This document shows positions 1-8,058 of a stretch of 30,926 nt of DNA, piece by piece. Position 1 is the first letter of the stretch. Each line of letters opens with the position of its first letter. The notes under the pieces were generated by a model, which saw only the letters and a list, made by a program, of their open reading frames with translations, made no database searches and was not told the origin of the DNA. Origin of the DNA: Croceicoccus sp. (GTDB lineage Bacteria; Pseudomonadota; Alphaproteobacteria; Sphingomonadales; Sphingomonadaceae). The stretch is taken from positions 1-30,926 of the forward strand of contig JAPYSD010000005.1 in NCBI GenBank assembly GCA_029936705.1, given 5' to 3'. The translations under genes were made by a program, and so were the position numbers.

Positions 1-721
1 CCATCGTCAGCATCTCAGATTTGAGCCCTCGAGGCTCCGGCAGTCATGGGGTCTAAGCCCAAAAGGATAAGCGAACGGCAATTTGCGACGCGTCATCCGT
101 TCCCTTTGAACGGTGGATTCTGGTGGAAGCTGCCGTTCCCATTCTGGTCCAAGGCGCGGCTATAGCTTGTAGCGCGGCAAATTACGGTGGCCTGGCCATC
201 GTAAATGTCGCCGCGCAATAGCTGCGGTCCGTGGAGCACGCCGCCGAGGCAGCAACGCGCCCATTCAAGTCGCTCAACCGAGATCATGGCAAACCAATGA
301 GCAGACATTCTGCTTATGACCTGAGGTGGGACAATGCTGCCGTTCGACGTGCGCCGCTCAAACGGCAGGCTTCGCCGCAACCCGCCTTAGCTAGCGTGAG
401 ATGGGGCGGATGGGGGTCTGGGGCAAAAGGTTTCCGGCTCAGGTGTCAACACCGGGACAAAAAACGGGCCAGGCTGTCAAAACCGGTCGACAGTCGAGCA
501 CTGGCGCACTTCGGTGATTACCTCTGCGGTCGGGGATCCCCGCGTCCGAAGGCCTAGTCGCTAATCAGCGAGCCGCAGACACCGTTATTCCCGCTACATC
601 ATCTAGTGGCAGCTGTGCACCACAATGATGGCCGGCGGCCTCACCGACACGCTGGATCTGGCTTTGCTCCATACCACCTGCCCCCACGAGTTGCACAGTG
701 GCAAGTGGTATGGCTAGCCGC
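1..721. other. Non-coding stretch downstream of the cob operon
   Basis: I find no convincing gene here. Small open frames exist on both strands (for example 93-380 minus and 231-557 plus), but none resembles a known protein or has a clear ribosome binding site. Around 440-490 there are several TGTCAA-type direct words near CCGGGACA and AACCGG. They recall the ends of IS21-like elements, but no transposase is present, so this is at most a relic. A degenerate 18-bp word at 106-123 recurs in two other gaps of the window. The right end (669-713) holds a hairpin listed separately. Confidence 0.5.
669..713 (-). terminator. Long hairpin just after cobU, possible operon terminator
   Basis: The arms 669-682 and 700-713 form a 14-bp stem; in the minus-strand RNA all positions pair, with one G-U wobble. 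The outer nine pairs (CCATACCAC/GTGGTATGG) are perfect and the loop is 17 nt. It starts 8 nt after the cobU stop codon, at the 3' end of the cob operon. No U-run follows, so it is not a textbook Rho-independent terminator. It could be a terminator, an RNA-stabilising 3' end, or an old inverted repeat. Confidence 0.45.
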
Positions 722-1249
722 TCATCCTTTAGGTTTCAGCGTCAAGGGAAGGCCGGCGAACATTATGACTGCCTCTTCAACCAATGCCGCTATTTCCTGA
801 TTGATGCGGCCCGCAACATCGCGAAACCTTCTGGCAAGGGCGTTGTCGGGTACAATGCCCAGACCCACTTCGTTGGCGACCAGAATGACCGGCCCCCGTG
901 CGGCTGAAAGCGAGCGCGTCAGTCCTTCCGTAGCGGCAGCCGTATCGCGTTCCGCCAGCATCAGGTTCGAAGCCCACAGCGTCAGGCAATCGACCAGCAC
1001 CACCGTCTCGGGCGTGCTATATACCGTGATCGCCTCCGCCAGTTCCAGGGGGGCCTCGACGGTTGACCAGCGCGGCCCACGATCGGCACGGTGCAGGGCA
1101 ATCCGCTCGCGCATCTCGTCATCGAAGGCCTGGGCTGAGGCCAGATAGATCAGTTCACCCGCCAGGGCCTCTGCCCTGCCTTGCGCATAGCGGCTCTTGC
1201 CCGAACGCGCGCCGCCCAGCACCAGCAAGTGGGACAAGGCGCTGCTCAT
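722..1249 (-). CDS. cobU: Bifunctional adenosylcobinamide kinase / adenosylcobinamide-phosphate guanylyltransferase
   Basis: This enzyme (CobP in Pseudomonas denitrificans naming) phosphorylates adenosylcobinamide and then transfers GMP from GTP, giving AdoCbi-GDP for the final assembly step. The 175-residue length is normal for the family. A Walker A loop GGARSGKS lies at residues 12-19, and His53 in the HRADR context corresponds to the guanylylated histidine of the Salmonella enzyme. VDCLTLW and the VANEVGLGIVP segment are typical family blocks. The ATG overlaps the cobQ stop by 4 bp (ATGA at 1246-1249), so it is translationally coupled. It is the last gene of the operon, followed by a hairpin. 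Confidence 0.95.
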   Translation of the reverse strand: MSSALSHLLVLGGARSGKSRYAQGRAEALAGELIYLASAQAFDDEMRERIALHRADRGPRWSTVEAPLELAEAITVYSTPETVVLVDCLTLWASNLMLAERDTAAATEGLTRSLSAARGPVILVANEVGLGIVPDNALARRFRDVAGRINQEIAALVEEAVIMFAGLPLTLKPKG

Positions 1250-2733
1250 GCGCTATCTCCCGCCGGGACGGAAGCGGGTCTCTCCGCCATGGCCAGCGCC
1301 ACCAGCGCGTCAATATCGAGATGCTCCTCAAGCGCGGCTGCGATCTCGTCCAGCGCCGCCTCGACAGAGGCGCCATAGTCCACGCCCCCGGCTTCTACAT
1401 CCATGCGCGACAGCAGCGCCCGGCGCAGCTCCGCATCAGCCAGCAGGCCGTGGACATAGGAACCAAACACCGTGCCGCCCGCATTTATCGCGCCATCGCG
1501 GCGGCCATCGGCGAAAACGGCGAAGGGCTGTTCCGTATCCGGCCCGTTGGTTTGCCCCATGTGCATTTCATATCCCTGGAATGGCGCGCCCATCGCCAGC
1601 CCGCTGACCGGACGCAACGCCTTGTGCGCGTGCAAGGTCGTTTCAACATCAAGCAGGCCAAGGCCGCTGGCAGCGCTGGCCGAACCTTCAAACCCATCGG
1701 GATCGGCGATGCTTTTGCCGAGCATCTGGTAACCACCGCAAAGCCCAAGGATCAGCCCGCCGCGCCGGTGATGCGCAAAAATATCGATGTCCCAGCCCTC
1801 TGCACGCAGAGCGGCCAGATCGGCGATTGTCGACTTTGACCCGGGCAGGATGATGAGTGCGGCCTCTGCCGGGATCGGCTGGCCGGGCGGAACCATGTGC
1901 AGGTCCACACCATGTTCGAGCTTCAGCGGATCGAGGTCATCGAAATTAGATATGCGCGGCAGGATCGGACAGGCGATCAGCTTGCGGCTTTCAGCCCGCG
2001 CCTTGCCGCTCTCCAGCACCACGGCATCCTCGCTGGGGAGCCGCGCCGCCGCGCTCAACCATGGGACAACGCCGAAGCCGCGCCAGCCTGAGAGGCTTTC
2101 GATCTGGGCGTAGCCATCGGCGAACAGGGCGGGATCCCCCCGAAACTTGTTGATGATGAAACCCTGGATCATCGCCGTGTCGGCGGGGTCGATGATCGTT
2201 CTCGTGCCAACGATGGCGGCAATGACTCCGCCGCGATCAATATCGCCGACCAGCACGACGGGCACGCCTGCCGCTCGCGCAAAGCCCATATTGGCGATGT
2301 CGCCAGCGCGCAGGTTGATTTCCGCAGGAGAGCCGGCACCCTCGACAACGACGATGTCGCACGCCCGGCGGAGCCGGTTATAGCTGGCCAGAACTTCGCC
2401 GAGCAGCGCGCCCCGTGCCTGCCGAAAATTGCCCGCGCCCAATGTGCCGCGCACCCGACCATGCACGATCAGTTGCGATGTGCGGTCGGCCTGCGGTTTC
2501 AGCAGCACCGGATTCATGTCGGTATGCGGCTCCACCTTGCAGGCGATTGCCTGCAAGGCCTGCGCCCGGCCGATCTCGCCGCCATCGCTGGTGACGGCAG
2601 CATTGTTCGACATGTTCTGCGGCTTGAACGGCAAGACCCGCAAACCCCGCTGCACCAGGGCGCGGCACAGCCCCGCCACCAGCACGGATTTGCCCACATC
2701 AGAGCCGGTGCCCTGAAGCATTATAGCGCCCAT
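1246..2733 (-). CDS. cobQ: Cobyric acid synthase (glutamine-dependent amidotransferase)
   Basis: CobQ amidates the b, d, e and g carboxylates of adenosylcobyrinic a,c-diamide using glutamine and ATP. The 495 residues comprise an N-terminal dethiobiotin-synthetase-like ATPase (GTGSDVGKS near residues 8-15) and a C-terminal class I glutaminase. The nucleophile is Cys332 in GLCGGYQMLG and the catalytic histidine is probably His428 in SYVHGL. I chose the ATG at 2733 because homologues begin MGAIMLQGTGSD and a clear AGGAGG lies just upstream of it. The open frame runs 26 codons further upstream into cbiB without family similarity. It overlaps the cbiB 3' end by 13 bp. Confidence 0.95.
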   Translation of the reverse strand: MGAIMLQGTGSDVGKSVLVAGLCRALVQRGLRVLPFKPQNMSNNAAVTSDGGEIGRAQALQAIACKVEPHTDMNPVLLKPQADRTSQLIVHGRVRGTLGAGNFRQARGALLGEVLASYNRLRRACDIVVVEGAGSPAEINLRAGDIANMGFARAAGVPVVLVGDIDRGGVIAAIVGTRTIIDPADTAMIQGFIINKFRGDPALFADGYAQIESLSGWRGFGVVPWLSAAARLPSEDAVVLESGKARAESRKLIACPILPRISNFDDLDPLKLEHGVDLHMVPPGQPIPAEAALIILPGSKSTIADLAALRAEGWDIDIFAHHRRGGLILGLCGGYQMLGKSIADPDGFEGSASAASGLGLLDVETTLHAHKALRPVSGLAMGAPFQGYEMHMGQTNGPDTEQPFAVFADGRRDGAINAGGTVFGSYVHGLLADAELRRALLSRMDVEAGGVDYGASVEAALDEIAAALEEHLDIDALVALAMAERPASVPAGDSA

Positions 2734-3671
2734 GCTGCACCTCCTGCAATACCGGCCGCCATGAACCACAGGCACAGACATGCACGGGCGTAGATGCCCA
2801 ATCCGCGCCAAATATCCTCTGTCCGGGCCGGGCGGTCTCCCTCCCCAATCCAGAGCTTGTCCGAAAGAATCCCGTCATAAGCGATTGGCCCAGCCAGGCG
2901 CAGCCCCAGCGCCCCAGCCATCGCGGCCTCGGGCCAGCCCGCATTGGGCGAGGCGTGCCTGGACGCATCGCGCCACAATATCCGCCAGCCACCCCCGCCG
3001 CACAGGCAGATCAGCAATCCCGACAGGCGCGCTGGAATGAGGTTCATCGCATCGTCGGTGCGGGCCGCAGCCCAACCATAGGCGCGCCATCGCTCCTCGC
3101 GGTGCCCAATCATGCTGTCGGCGGTGTTGATCGCCTTATAGGCCCAGATACCGGGCAGCCCCAGCACCAGCAGCCAGAACAACGGCGCGACCACCCCGTC
3201 GCAGAAACTTTCCGCCAGACTCTCGATCGCCGCGCGGGCAACACCCGCGTCATCAAGCGCGGCTGTATCGCGGCCAACGATCATGCCGACTGTGGCGCGC
3301 GCGGCGGGCAGATCCTGCCGCTCCAGCGCATCGGCAACGAGGCGGACGTGGTCGTACAGGCTGCGCTGCGCCAGACCCGGCCAGGCCAGCACAGCGATCA
3401 GGGGCCAGGCCCAAGGCCCGGCGATTGCCACGAGCAGACTTTGCAGCACCCAGCCCGCACCGCCCGCCATACCCAGCAGGATCAGGACGGTGACCGCCCC
3501 GGCCATGCGCCGCTGTCCATCGGAACGCGAGGGGACATTCCAGCGCCGTTCCAGCGCGGCGATAATCCGCGCAAAGATGCCCACAGGATGGCCGATCCGG
3601 CGATACAGCGGCTGAGGCCAGCCCACTGCCGCGTCGAGCACCAAGGCCAGGAAAGCAGTCAGATCAATCAT
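2721..3671 (-). CDS. cbiB: Adenosylcobinamide-phosphate synthase (membrane protein)
   Basis: CbiB (CobD in P. denitrificans) is an inner-membrane protein that joins aminopropanol phosphate to adenosylcobyric acid, following CobQ and using the product of the neighbouring cobC. The 316-residue protein starts with a hydrophobic helix followed by LDAAVGWP and HPVG, matching the family's opening. It then has ESLAESFCDGVVAPLFW and KAINTADSMIGHR, the best-conserved blocks, and several hydrophobic segments. The start at 3671 gives MIDLTAFLALVLDA. An in-frame ATG at 3686 and a TTG at 3689 are alternatives, and none has a strong ribosome binding site. It overlaps cobC by 8 bp. Confidence 0.93.
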   Translation of the reverse strand: MIDLTAFLALVLDAAVGWPQPLYRRIGHPVGIFARIIAALERRWNVPSRSDGQRRMAGAVTVLILLGMAGGAGWVLQSLLVAIAGPWAWPLIAVLAWPGLAQRSLYDHVRLVADALERQDLPAARATVGMIVGRDTAALDDAGVARAAIESLAESFCDGVVAPLFWLLVLGLPGIWAYKAINTADSMIGHREERWRAYGWAAARTDDAMNLIPARLSGLLICLCGGGGWRILWRDASRHASPNAGWPEAAMAGALGLRLAGPIAYDGILSDKLWIGEGDRPARTEDIWRGLGIYARACLCLWFMAAGIAGGAAWAL

Positions 3672-4647
3672 CAGCCAGCGCCGCATCAAGGCGATCCAGC
3701 GCCTGTCGGTCGGCGGGCAGGCCCAGGCGCAGCCAGCGCGGATCGTAATCGAACGGCCGCGTCAGGATGGAATGGCGCGCAAGGCGTTCGAACAGCGCGG
3801 CGGCATCGTCCGTTTCGATCAGCCGGAACAGCGGGCAAGCACCTATCGCGCTGTAGCCCCGCCGCGCCAGCACCGCGTCCAGCGCATCCGCCTGTTCACG
3901 CAAGGCCATCCGCATGGCGGCTGTCCAGTCCACATCCTGATATGCCGCTGTGCCGATGGCCAGCGCCGCTGCCGATAGCGGCCAACTGCCCAGCCGCTGC
4001 CGATATTGCGCGATCAGCGCGCGCGGTCCCAGCACAAAGCCGAGCCGCACCCCGGCCAGCCCGAAGAATTTGCCGAACGAGCGGAAGATAATCAGCCGCT
4101 GTCCGTCCTGCACATGGGCGGCAAGGCTGCTGTGCGGGGCGGCATCGGCAAAGGCTTCGTCCACGACCAGCCACGCTGCGCTGTCGCGCCGCGCCGCCAG
4201 CCAGCCAAGCAGGGTGGCAGGCGACATGATCCGGCCATCGGGGTTATTGGGATTGGCAAGGATGATGGTCGCCTCCTCCGTTCCGGTCAGCTCGGTCAGG
4301 GCTACGGGGCGGCTGCGGGGAATCATTTCGCCATGGGTGCGATAGCTGGGCTGGGCGTGGATGGCAGCGCCGGGCAGGATGTCACCCAGCATCCGCAGGC
4401 CGATCTCCGTGCCTGGTACGGCACAGACATGGGCTGGGTCAGTGCCGAAACAGGCGGCGGCAGCGGCCTCCAGATCGTTCAGCGCGCCGGTGTCGGGCAG
4501 CGCCTGCCAGTCCACTGCCAGATTGTCCGCGCCGGGCCAGCCATGCGGATTGATGCCGGTGGACAGGTCGATCCACGGCGCCTTGCCCATGCCGAACTGC
4601 GCCATGGCATCGGCCAACCTGCCGCCGTGAAAACTGAAGCTGTTCAT
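3664..4647 (-). CDS. cobC: Threonine-phosphate decarboxylase, PLP-dependent
   Basis: This fold-type I PLP enzyme (CobC in P. denitrificans, CobD in Salmonella) decarboxylates L-threonine O-3-phosphate to (R)-1-amino-2-propanol phosphate, the linker used by CbiB. The 327 residues include HGG near the N-terminus, ANPNNPDG at 131-138, the cofactor-binding VVDEAF at 161-166 and the Schiff-base Lys193 in SFGKFFGLAG. The ATG at 4647 overlaps the cobS stop by 4 bp. The much longer open frame upstream, to 4926, is antisense shadow of cobS. An Arg-rich C-terminal segment (PRWLRLGLP) likely binds the substrate carboxylate. Confidence 0.95.
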   Translation of the reverse strand: MNSFSFHGGRLADAMAQFGMGKAPWIDLSTGINPHGWPGADNLAVDWQALPDTGALNDLEAAAAACFGTDPAHVCAVPGTEIGLRMLGDILPGAAIHAQPSYRTHGEMIPRSRPVALTELTGTEEATIILANPNNPDGRIMSPATLLGWLAARRDSAAWLVVDEAFADAAPHSSLAAHVQDGQRLIIFRSFGKFFGLAGVRLGFVLGPRALIAQYRQRLGSWPLSAAALAIGTAAYQDVDWTAAMRMALREQADALDAVLARRGYSAIGACPLFRLIETDDAAALFERLARHSILTRPFDYDPRWLRLGLPADRQALDRLDAALADD

Positions 4648-5384
4648 GTCGTGTGTATCCATAGGCCCGTGATTGCCACGCTCAGCAGCAAGCCGGTTTC
4701 GATCAACTCGATGCCTGCACCATGGCCATCGCCGGAAATCCCGCCCAACGCGCGGCGCACGTGCCACCCCCACCACAGAACGAGTAATGGTGTGACAAGC
4801 AGCGCCGGAGTGAACCACGCCGCCGCTGCCAGCGCGGCCGCCCAGCCCGCAAGATCGATCGGGCCGATGGCGGAACGGAATCGAGCCGCCAGCCCCTGAT
4901 GCAGCGGCATCAGCCACCATGTCCACACCAGCGGGCCGATGCGCGCGGCAAACGGCACCAGTACCAGCGCGCCAAACGCCCGTGCATCCACCAGCATATC
5001 CAGCAGCACCAACTTGCTCAGCAGTTGGAGCACAATCGCGACAACGCCGAAGCTGCCGACATGGGGATCGGCCAGAACGGCCAGCAGCCGCTCGCGATCT
5101 TTATGCGCCGCGCCGCTGGCATCGGCGAGGTCGGCCAGGCCATCAAGGTGCAGCGCGCCGGTCACGCCCACCCAGACGATCAGTGCGGCTAATGCGCCCA
5201 GCCGGTGATCGACCAGCGCGCCTGCCCATGCGGCTCCCGCAACCGCTGCACCAATAACCAGGCCTACAGCGGGAAACCAGCGCATCGACCGGGCAAACGC
5301 GGCATCATCCACGACGATTGTCCGCAGTGGAGCTGGCATAGGCAGCCGCGTCAGGAATTGCAGGGCGATGATGAAGCCCCTCAC
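4644..5384 (-). CDS. cobS: Adenosylcobinamide-GDP ribazoletransferase (cobalamin synthase)
   Basis: This inner-membrane enzyme (CobV in P. denitrificans; not the chelatase subunit also called CobS) joins AdoCbi-GDP with alpha-ribazole (phosphate) to make cobalamin (phosphate). The 246 residues are mostly hydrophobic, with several predicted membrane helices. Conserved blocks are FLTRLPMP near the N-terminus, HLDGLADLADA (acidic metal/substrate site), ADPHVGSFG and ISGDGHGAG near the C-terminus. I chose a GTG start at 5384 because it gives MRGFIIALQFLTRLP, the usual N-terminus, and forms a GTGA overlap with the phosphatase stop. The upstream in-frame ATG would lie well inside the phosphatase gene. 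Confidence 0.93.
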   Translation of the reverse strand: MRGFIIALQFLTRLPMPAPLRTIVVDDAAFARSMRWFPAVGLVIGAAVAGAAWAGALVDHRLGALAALIVWVGVTGALHLDGLADLADASGAAHKDRERLLAVLADPHVGSFGVVAIVLQLLSKLVLLDMLVDARAFGALVLVPFAARIGPLVWTWWLMPLHQGLAARFRSAIGPIDLAGWAAALAAAAWFTPALLVTPLLVLWWGWHVRRALGGISGDGHGAGIELIETGLLLSVAITGLWIHTT

Positions 5385-5950
5385 GGATAAAGCCCCGCGA
5401 TCTGTGCCGTGGGGGTTGCTCCGGGCCAGACGCGCAACGTCAGCAGGCAATTGTAGGGCAGGTCAACGGCCCACGTCTGGTGCATGTCAAACCCGCACAA
5501 CACCGCCAGCGCCGCCCGCATCGCGCCTCCATGCGTGACGATCAGCGTCGGCCGCGCGGCCAGATCGCCAAGGGCGCTGGATACTCGTTCCACCAGCGCC
5601 GACCAGCGTTCTCCACCGGGCGGCGCATGGCCATCGGGATCGTCCCAGAACCGCGCCAGTGCCGCGCCTTCTACATCGCCGGGAGCCATCCCGTCCCATG
5701 CGCCAAAGTCCAGTTCGCGCCAGCGCGGATCGATTGACAGCGGCACACCGGTCGCAAGGGCAATGGCCTCGCCCGCCAAACGCGCCCGCGACAGGTCGGA
5801 AGCGATCAGCACTTCAGCCGCCAGATTCCGCGCCTGATCGGCGCAGGCCGCGATACCGGCGGCAATAGGCGGCGCATCGGTAAGACCAATCAGCCGCCCC
5901 GCGCCTTCCGGTTCACCGTGGCGCAGGAGATAAAGGGGAAAGCTGCTCAC
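5381..5950 (-). CDS. Histidine phosphatase, probable alpha-ribazole phosphatase
   Basis: A 189-residue member of the histidine (phosphoglycerate-mutase-like) phosphatase superfamily. The RHGEPEG signature at residues 10-16 carries the phospho-accepting histidine, and the second histidine is in VTHGGAMRA. Its place between cobT and cobS indicates alpha-ribazole-5'-phosphate or cobalamin-5'-phosphate dephosphorylation, the role called CobC in Salmonella. I leave the symbol blank because cobC is used here for the decarboxylase. The start is GTG at 5950, overlapping the cobT stop as GTGA. Family membership is clear; substrate is inferred from context. Confidence 0.88.
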   Translation of the reverse strand: MSSFPLYLLRHGEPEGAGRLIGLTDAPPIAAGIAACADQARNLAAEVLIASDLSRARLAGEAIALATGVPLSIDPRWRELDFGAWDGMAPGDVEGAALARFWDDPDGHAPPGGERWSALVERVSSALGDLAARPTLIVTHGGAMRAALAVLCGFDMHQTWAVDLPYNCLLTLRVWPGATPTAQIAGLYP

Positions 5951-6963
5951 AGGCCGTCTGCCACCCCGGCCTGCGCAAAAGTGGCCATGCCGTTGTGCGT
6001 GGCCAGCGCTGCCCGGATTACCGACACGGCCAGCGCCGCGCCGCTGCCTTCGCCCAATCGCATCCCCAGCGACAGCAGGGGATCAAGGCCCAGATGCTCC
6101 AGCAAGCGGATATGCCCCGGTTCAGCCGAACAATGGCCCGCCAGACAATGATCGGTGATCGCCGGAACGGCGGCGGCCAGCGGCGCCAGTGCGGCGCAAC
6201 TGATGAACCCGTCCAGCACCACCGGGATGCGCAGACGGCGCGCCTCCAGCACGGCCCCGGCAACGCCTGCGATTTCGCGCCCGCCCAACCGGCGCAGGAT
6301 TTCAAACGGGGTGTCCGGCGCATCGGCATGAAAGGCCAGCGCCCGCTCTACCACGGCTACCTTGCGCGCAATTCCGCCCGCATCAACGCCCGTTCCCGGC
6401 CCGGCCCATTGCGCGGGACTGCCGCCATAACTGCGCGCGCAAAGCGCGGCGGCGGCGGTTGAATTGCCAATGCCCATTTCGCCAACGACCAGCAGGTGCA
6501 GCCCCGGCTCCACCACCGCCGCTCCGGCAGCAAGTGCAGCAAGGCACTCCGTCTCGTCCATTGCCGCAGCGATGGTGAAGTCCGCCGTGGGCCGGTCCAG
6601 ATCGAGTGCGATGACCCGCAGATCAAGTCCGGCGGCCCCGGCCAGTGCGTTGATGGCGGCACCTCCGGCAGCGAAATTGCCGACCATCGCGGCAGTCACG
6701 CTGGCGGGAAAGGCGCTGACCCCGTGGACAACGAAGCCATGATTCCCGGCAATGATCGCCGCGCGGCCCTGTTCGATCACCGGCTGCGCCGTGCCCTGCC
6801 ATCCGGCCATAAACACCGCGATGTCTTCCAGTCGCCCCAGCGATCCGGCGGGCTTGGTCAGGCTGGCCTGCCGCGCCCGCGCAGCGGTGATGGCGTCCGC
6901 ATCGGCCACAGGCAAACGCTCAAGCGCCGCTTCAAAGGCGGCAAGGGACGCAAACCGGCTCAT
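5947..6963 (-). CDS. cobT: Nicotinate-nucleotide:dimethylbenzimidazole phosphoribosyltransferase
   Basis: CobT (CobU in P. denitrificans) transfers phosphoribose from nicotinate mononucleotide to 5,6-dimethylbenzimidazole, making alpha-ribazole phosphate, the lower nucleotide loop of B12. The 338 residues carry all the familiar blocks: TKPAGSLGRLE at 36-46, GEMGIGNSTAAAAL at 161-174 and LGEGSGAAL at 303-311. Glu305 is equivalent to the catalytic base Glu317 of the Salmonella enzyme. The ATG at 6963 overlaps the DUF1636 stop by 4 bp. DMB is supplied by bluB, two genes upstream, and the product goes to the phosphatase and CobS downstream. Confidence 0.96.
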   Translation of the reverse strand: MSRFASLAAFEAALERLPVADADAITAARARQASLTKPAGSLGRLEDIAVFMAGWQGTAQPVIEQGRAAIIAGNHGFVVHGVSAFPASVTAAMVGNFAAGGAAINALAGAAGLDLRVIALDLDRPTADFTIAAAMDETECLAALAAGAAVVEPGLHLLVVGEMGIGNSTAAAALCARSYGGSPAQWAGPGTGVDAGGIARKVAVVERALAFHADAPDTPFEILRRLGGREIAGVAGAVLEARRLRIPVVLDGFISCAALAPLAAAVPAITDHCLAGHCSAEPGHIRLLEHLGLDPLLSLGMRLGEGSGAALAVSVIRAALATHNGMATFAQAGVADGL

Positions 6964-7367
6964 TCCGCAACGAAGCCCTGCGGCGGGGTGCGGGTTATGA
7001 AATGCCCCTTCACGCCTTGCGGCCATTGCTTGAACGGCACCCGGCCATGTTCGCTGGCGGCATAGTGGACCGCATAGTCCAGAATGGCGGTGGCGGCGTC
7101 CTCGTCCGGCGTGAACCGGCCCAGAACATAGCCGACCTTGCCGGGCGCGCGCAGGTGGATTGTGCAGAAATCGGTGCAGGCGAACAGGCACGGCATCTCC
7201 TGCACCGCCACCCCGGCATAGCGCGCGTCGCTCTCCTGTACCTGTCGCAGCGCCGCCACCAGTTGCGCGCCGCCGCGCGTCCCGGCGGAGTCCTCACGCG
7301 CATCGGCGCTATGGCGGCAAGTGTTGCAGGCCACGATAGCGGGGCCGTCCTCCACGGGTATCAGCAT
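6960..7367 (-). CDS. DUF1636 protein, ferredoxin-like, cysteine-rich
   Basis: A small 135-residue protein of the DUF1636 type, recurrent in cobalamin and metal clusters but without a settled function as far as I know. Five cysteines are visible: a Cys14-x2-Cys17 pair in CNTCRHS and Cys60, Cys64 and Cys68 in CLFACTDFC. The spacing resembles thioredoxin-like [2Fe-2S] ferredoxins, so an iron-sulphur or metal-binding role is plausible. There is no signal peptide or membrane segment. It starts at ATG 7367, 25 nt after the bluB stop, the largest gap inside the operon, and couples to cobT by an ATGA overlap. It could supply electrons to an operon enzyme (BluB, CobG or corrin reduction) or handle cobalt; this is inference. 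Confidence 0.82.
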   Translation of the reverse strand: MLIPVEDGPAIVACNTCRHSADAREDSAGTRGGAQLVAALRQVQESDARYAGVAVQEMPCLFACTDFCTIHLRAPGKVGYVLGRFTPDEDAATAILDYAVHYAASEHGRVPFKQWPQGVKGHFITRTPPQGFVAE

Positions 7368-7392
7368 GGTTTTCTGGTCCTTTGATTGAAAA

Positions 7393-8058
7393 TCATCGTT
7401 CGAACACCCGGTCGCTCCACGGTTCACGCGGTTGCCAACCGTGCCGTTCCAGTTCGGGTGTGTCGGATGTGTCTGCCGGATAGCCAATGCACAGCAGCGC
7501 GATCAGCGACCAATGCGCGGGTACATCCAGCATGGCCTGAACCAAAGGCGGATCAACGATCGACACCCAGCCAAGGCCAATGCCGCGCAGCCGTGCCGCG
7601 AGCCAGAGATTGTGGATCGCCAGCACACAGGAATATCGCAGCATTTCAGGCATGGTGGCAATGCCAAGGCCGTGCCCCGCCTCGGGCAGTTCATCGCAGA
7701 ACACCGCCATCAGTTCGGGCGCTTCACGCAAGCCGTGCAGCTTTAGCGACAGGTAGTGATCGTGCCGCGCCTGCCCGGCATAACGCTCCGCCGCTTGTGC
7801 ACTTTGCCCATCGGCATGGGCGGCCAGCGCCTCGCGGATGTCAGGCGTCCGCACCCGCACAAATCGCCACGGCTGCGCATTGCCGACCGACGGCGCAAGC
7901 GAGGCACAGGCCAGCAGCGCGCGCATGTCCGCTTCGCCCACGGCGCGGCGGTCGAAATGCCGGACATCGCGCCGCCAGCGCAGCAATTGCATGAATTGCT
8001 CCGCAAATTCCGCGCCGAACACAGGCGGGACCGCGCTCAGAACTCGATCCCCGGTCAA
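7393..8058 (-). CDS. bluB: 5,6-dimethylbenzimidazole synthase
   Basis: BluB is a flavin-destructase of the nitroreductase fold that cleaves reduced FMN with oxygen to yield DMB, the lower base of B12. The 221-residue product has the FMN-binding RRDVRHF, SVGNAQPWRF, the YLSLKLHGLREAP helix, LWLAARLRGIGLGWVSI and the CIGYP and PELE.HGW C-terminal blocks seen in BluB. The start is uncertain. TTG at 8058 makes a TTGA overlap with the cobO stop, while a GTG at 8022 is the main alternative. The first ATG (7992) would delete part of the N-terminal helix. Its presence means the cell can make its own lower ligand aerobically. Confidence 0.92.
   Translation of the reverse strand: MTGDRVLSAVPPVFGAEFAEQFMQLLRWRRDVRHFDRRAVGEADMRALLACASLAPSVGNAQPWRFVRVRTPDIREALAAHADGQSAQAAERYAGQARHDHYLSLKLHGLREAPELMAVFCDELPEAGHGLGIATMPEMLRYSCVLAIHNLWLAARLRGIGLGWVSIVDPPLVQAMLDVPAHWSLIALLCIGYPADTSDTPELERHGWQPREPWSDRVFER

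Noticed and set aside
440..490. TGTCAA-type words suggesting an IS21-like end
   Set aside because: No transposase, no matching second end and no target duplication, so a mobile element cannot be claimed.
231..557. 108-codon plus-strand frame near the window start
   Set aside because: No domain, no ribosome site, basic low-complexity composition; likely chance.
2734..2811. 26-codon N-terminal extension of CobQ
   Set aside because: It lies inside cbiB on the same strand in another frame, is not family-like, and AGGAGG precedes ATG 2733.
2955..4091. Long plus-strand open frame opposite cbiB and cobC
   Set aside because: It is an antisense shadow of two clearly coding genes in GC-rich DNA, with a low-complexity Arg/Pro/Ala composition and no domain.
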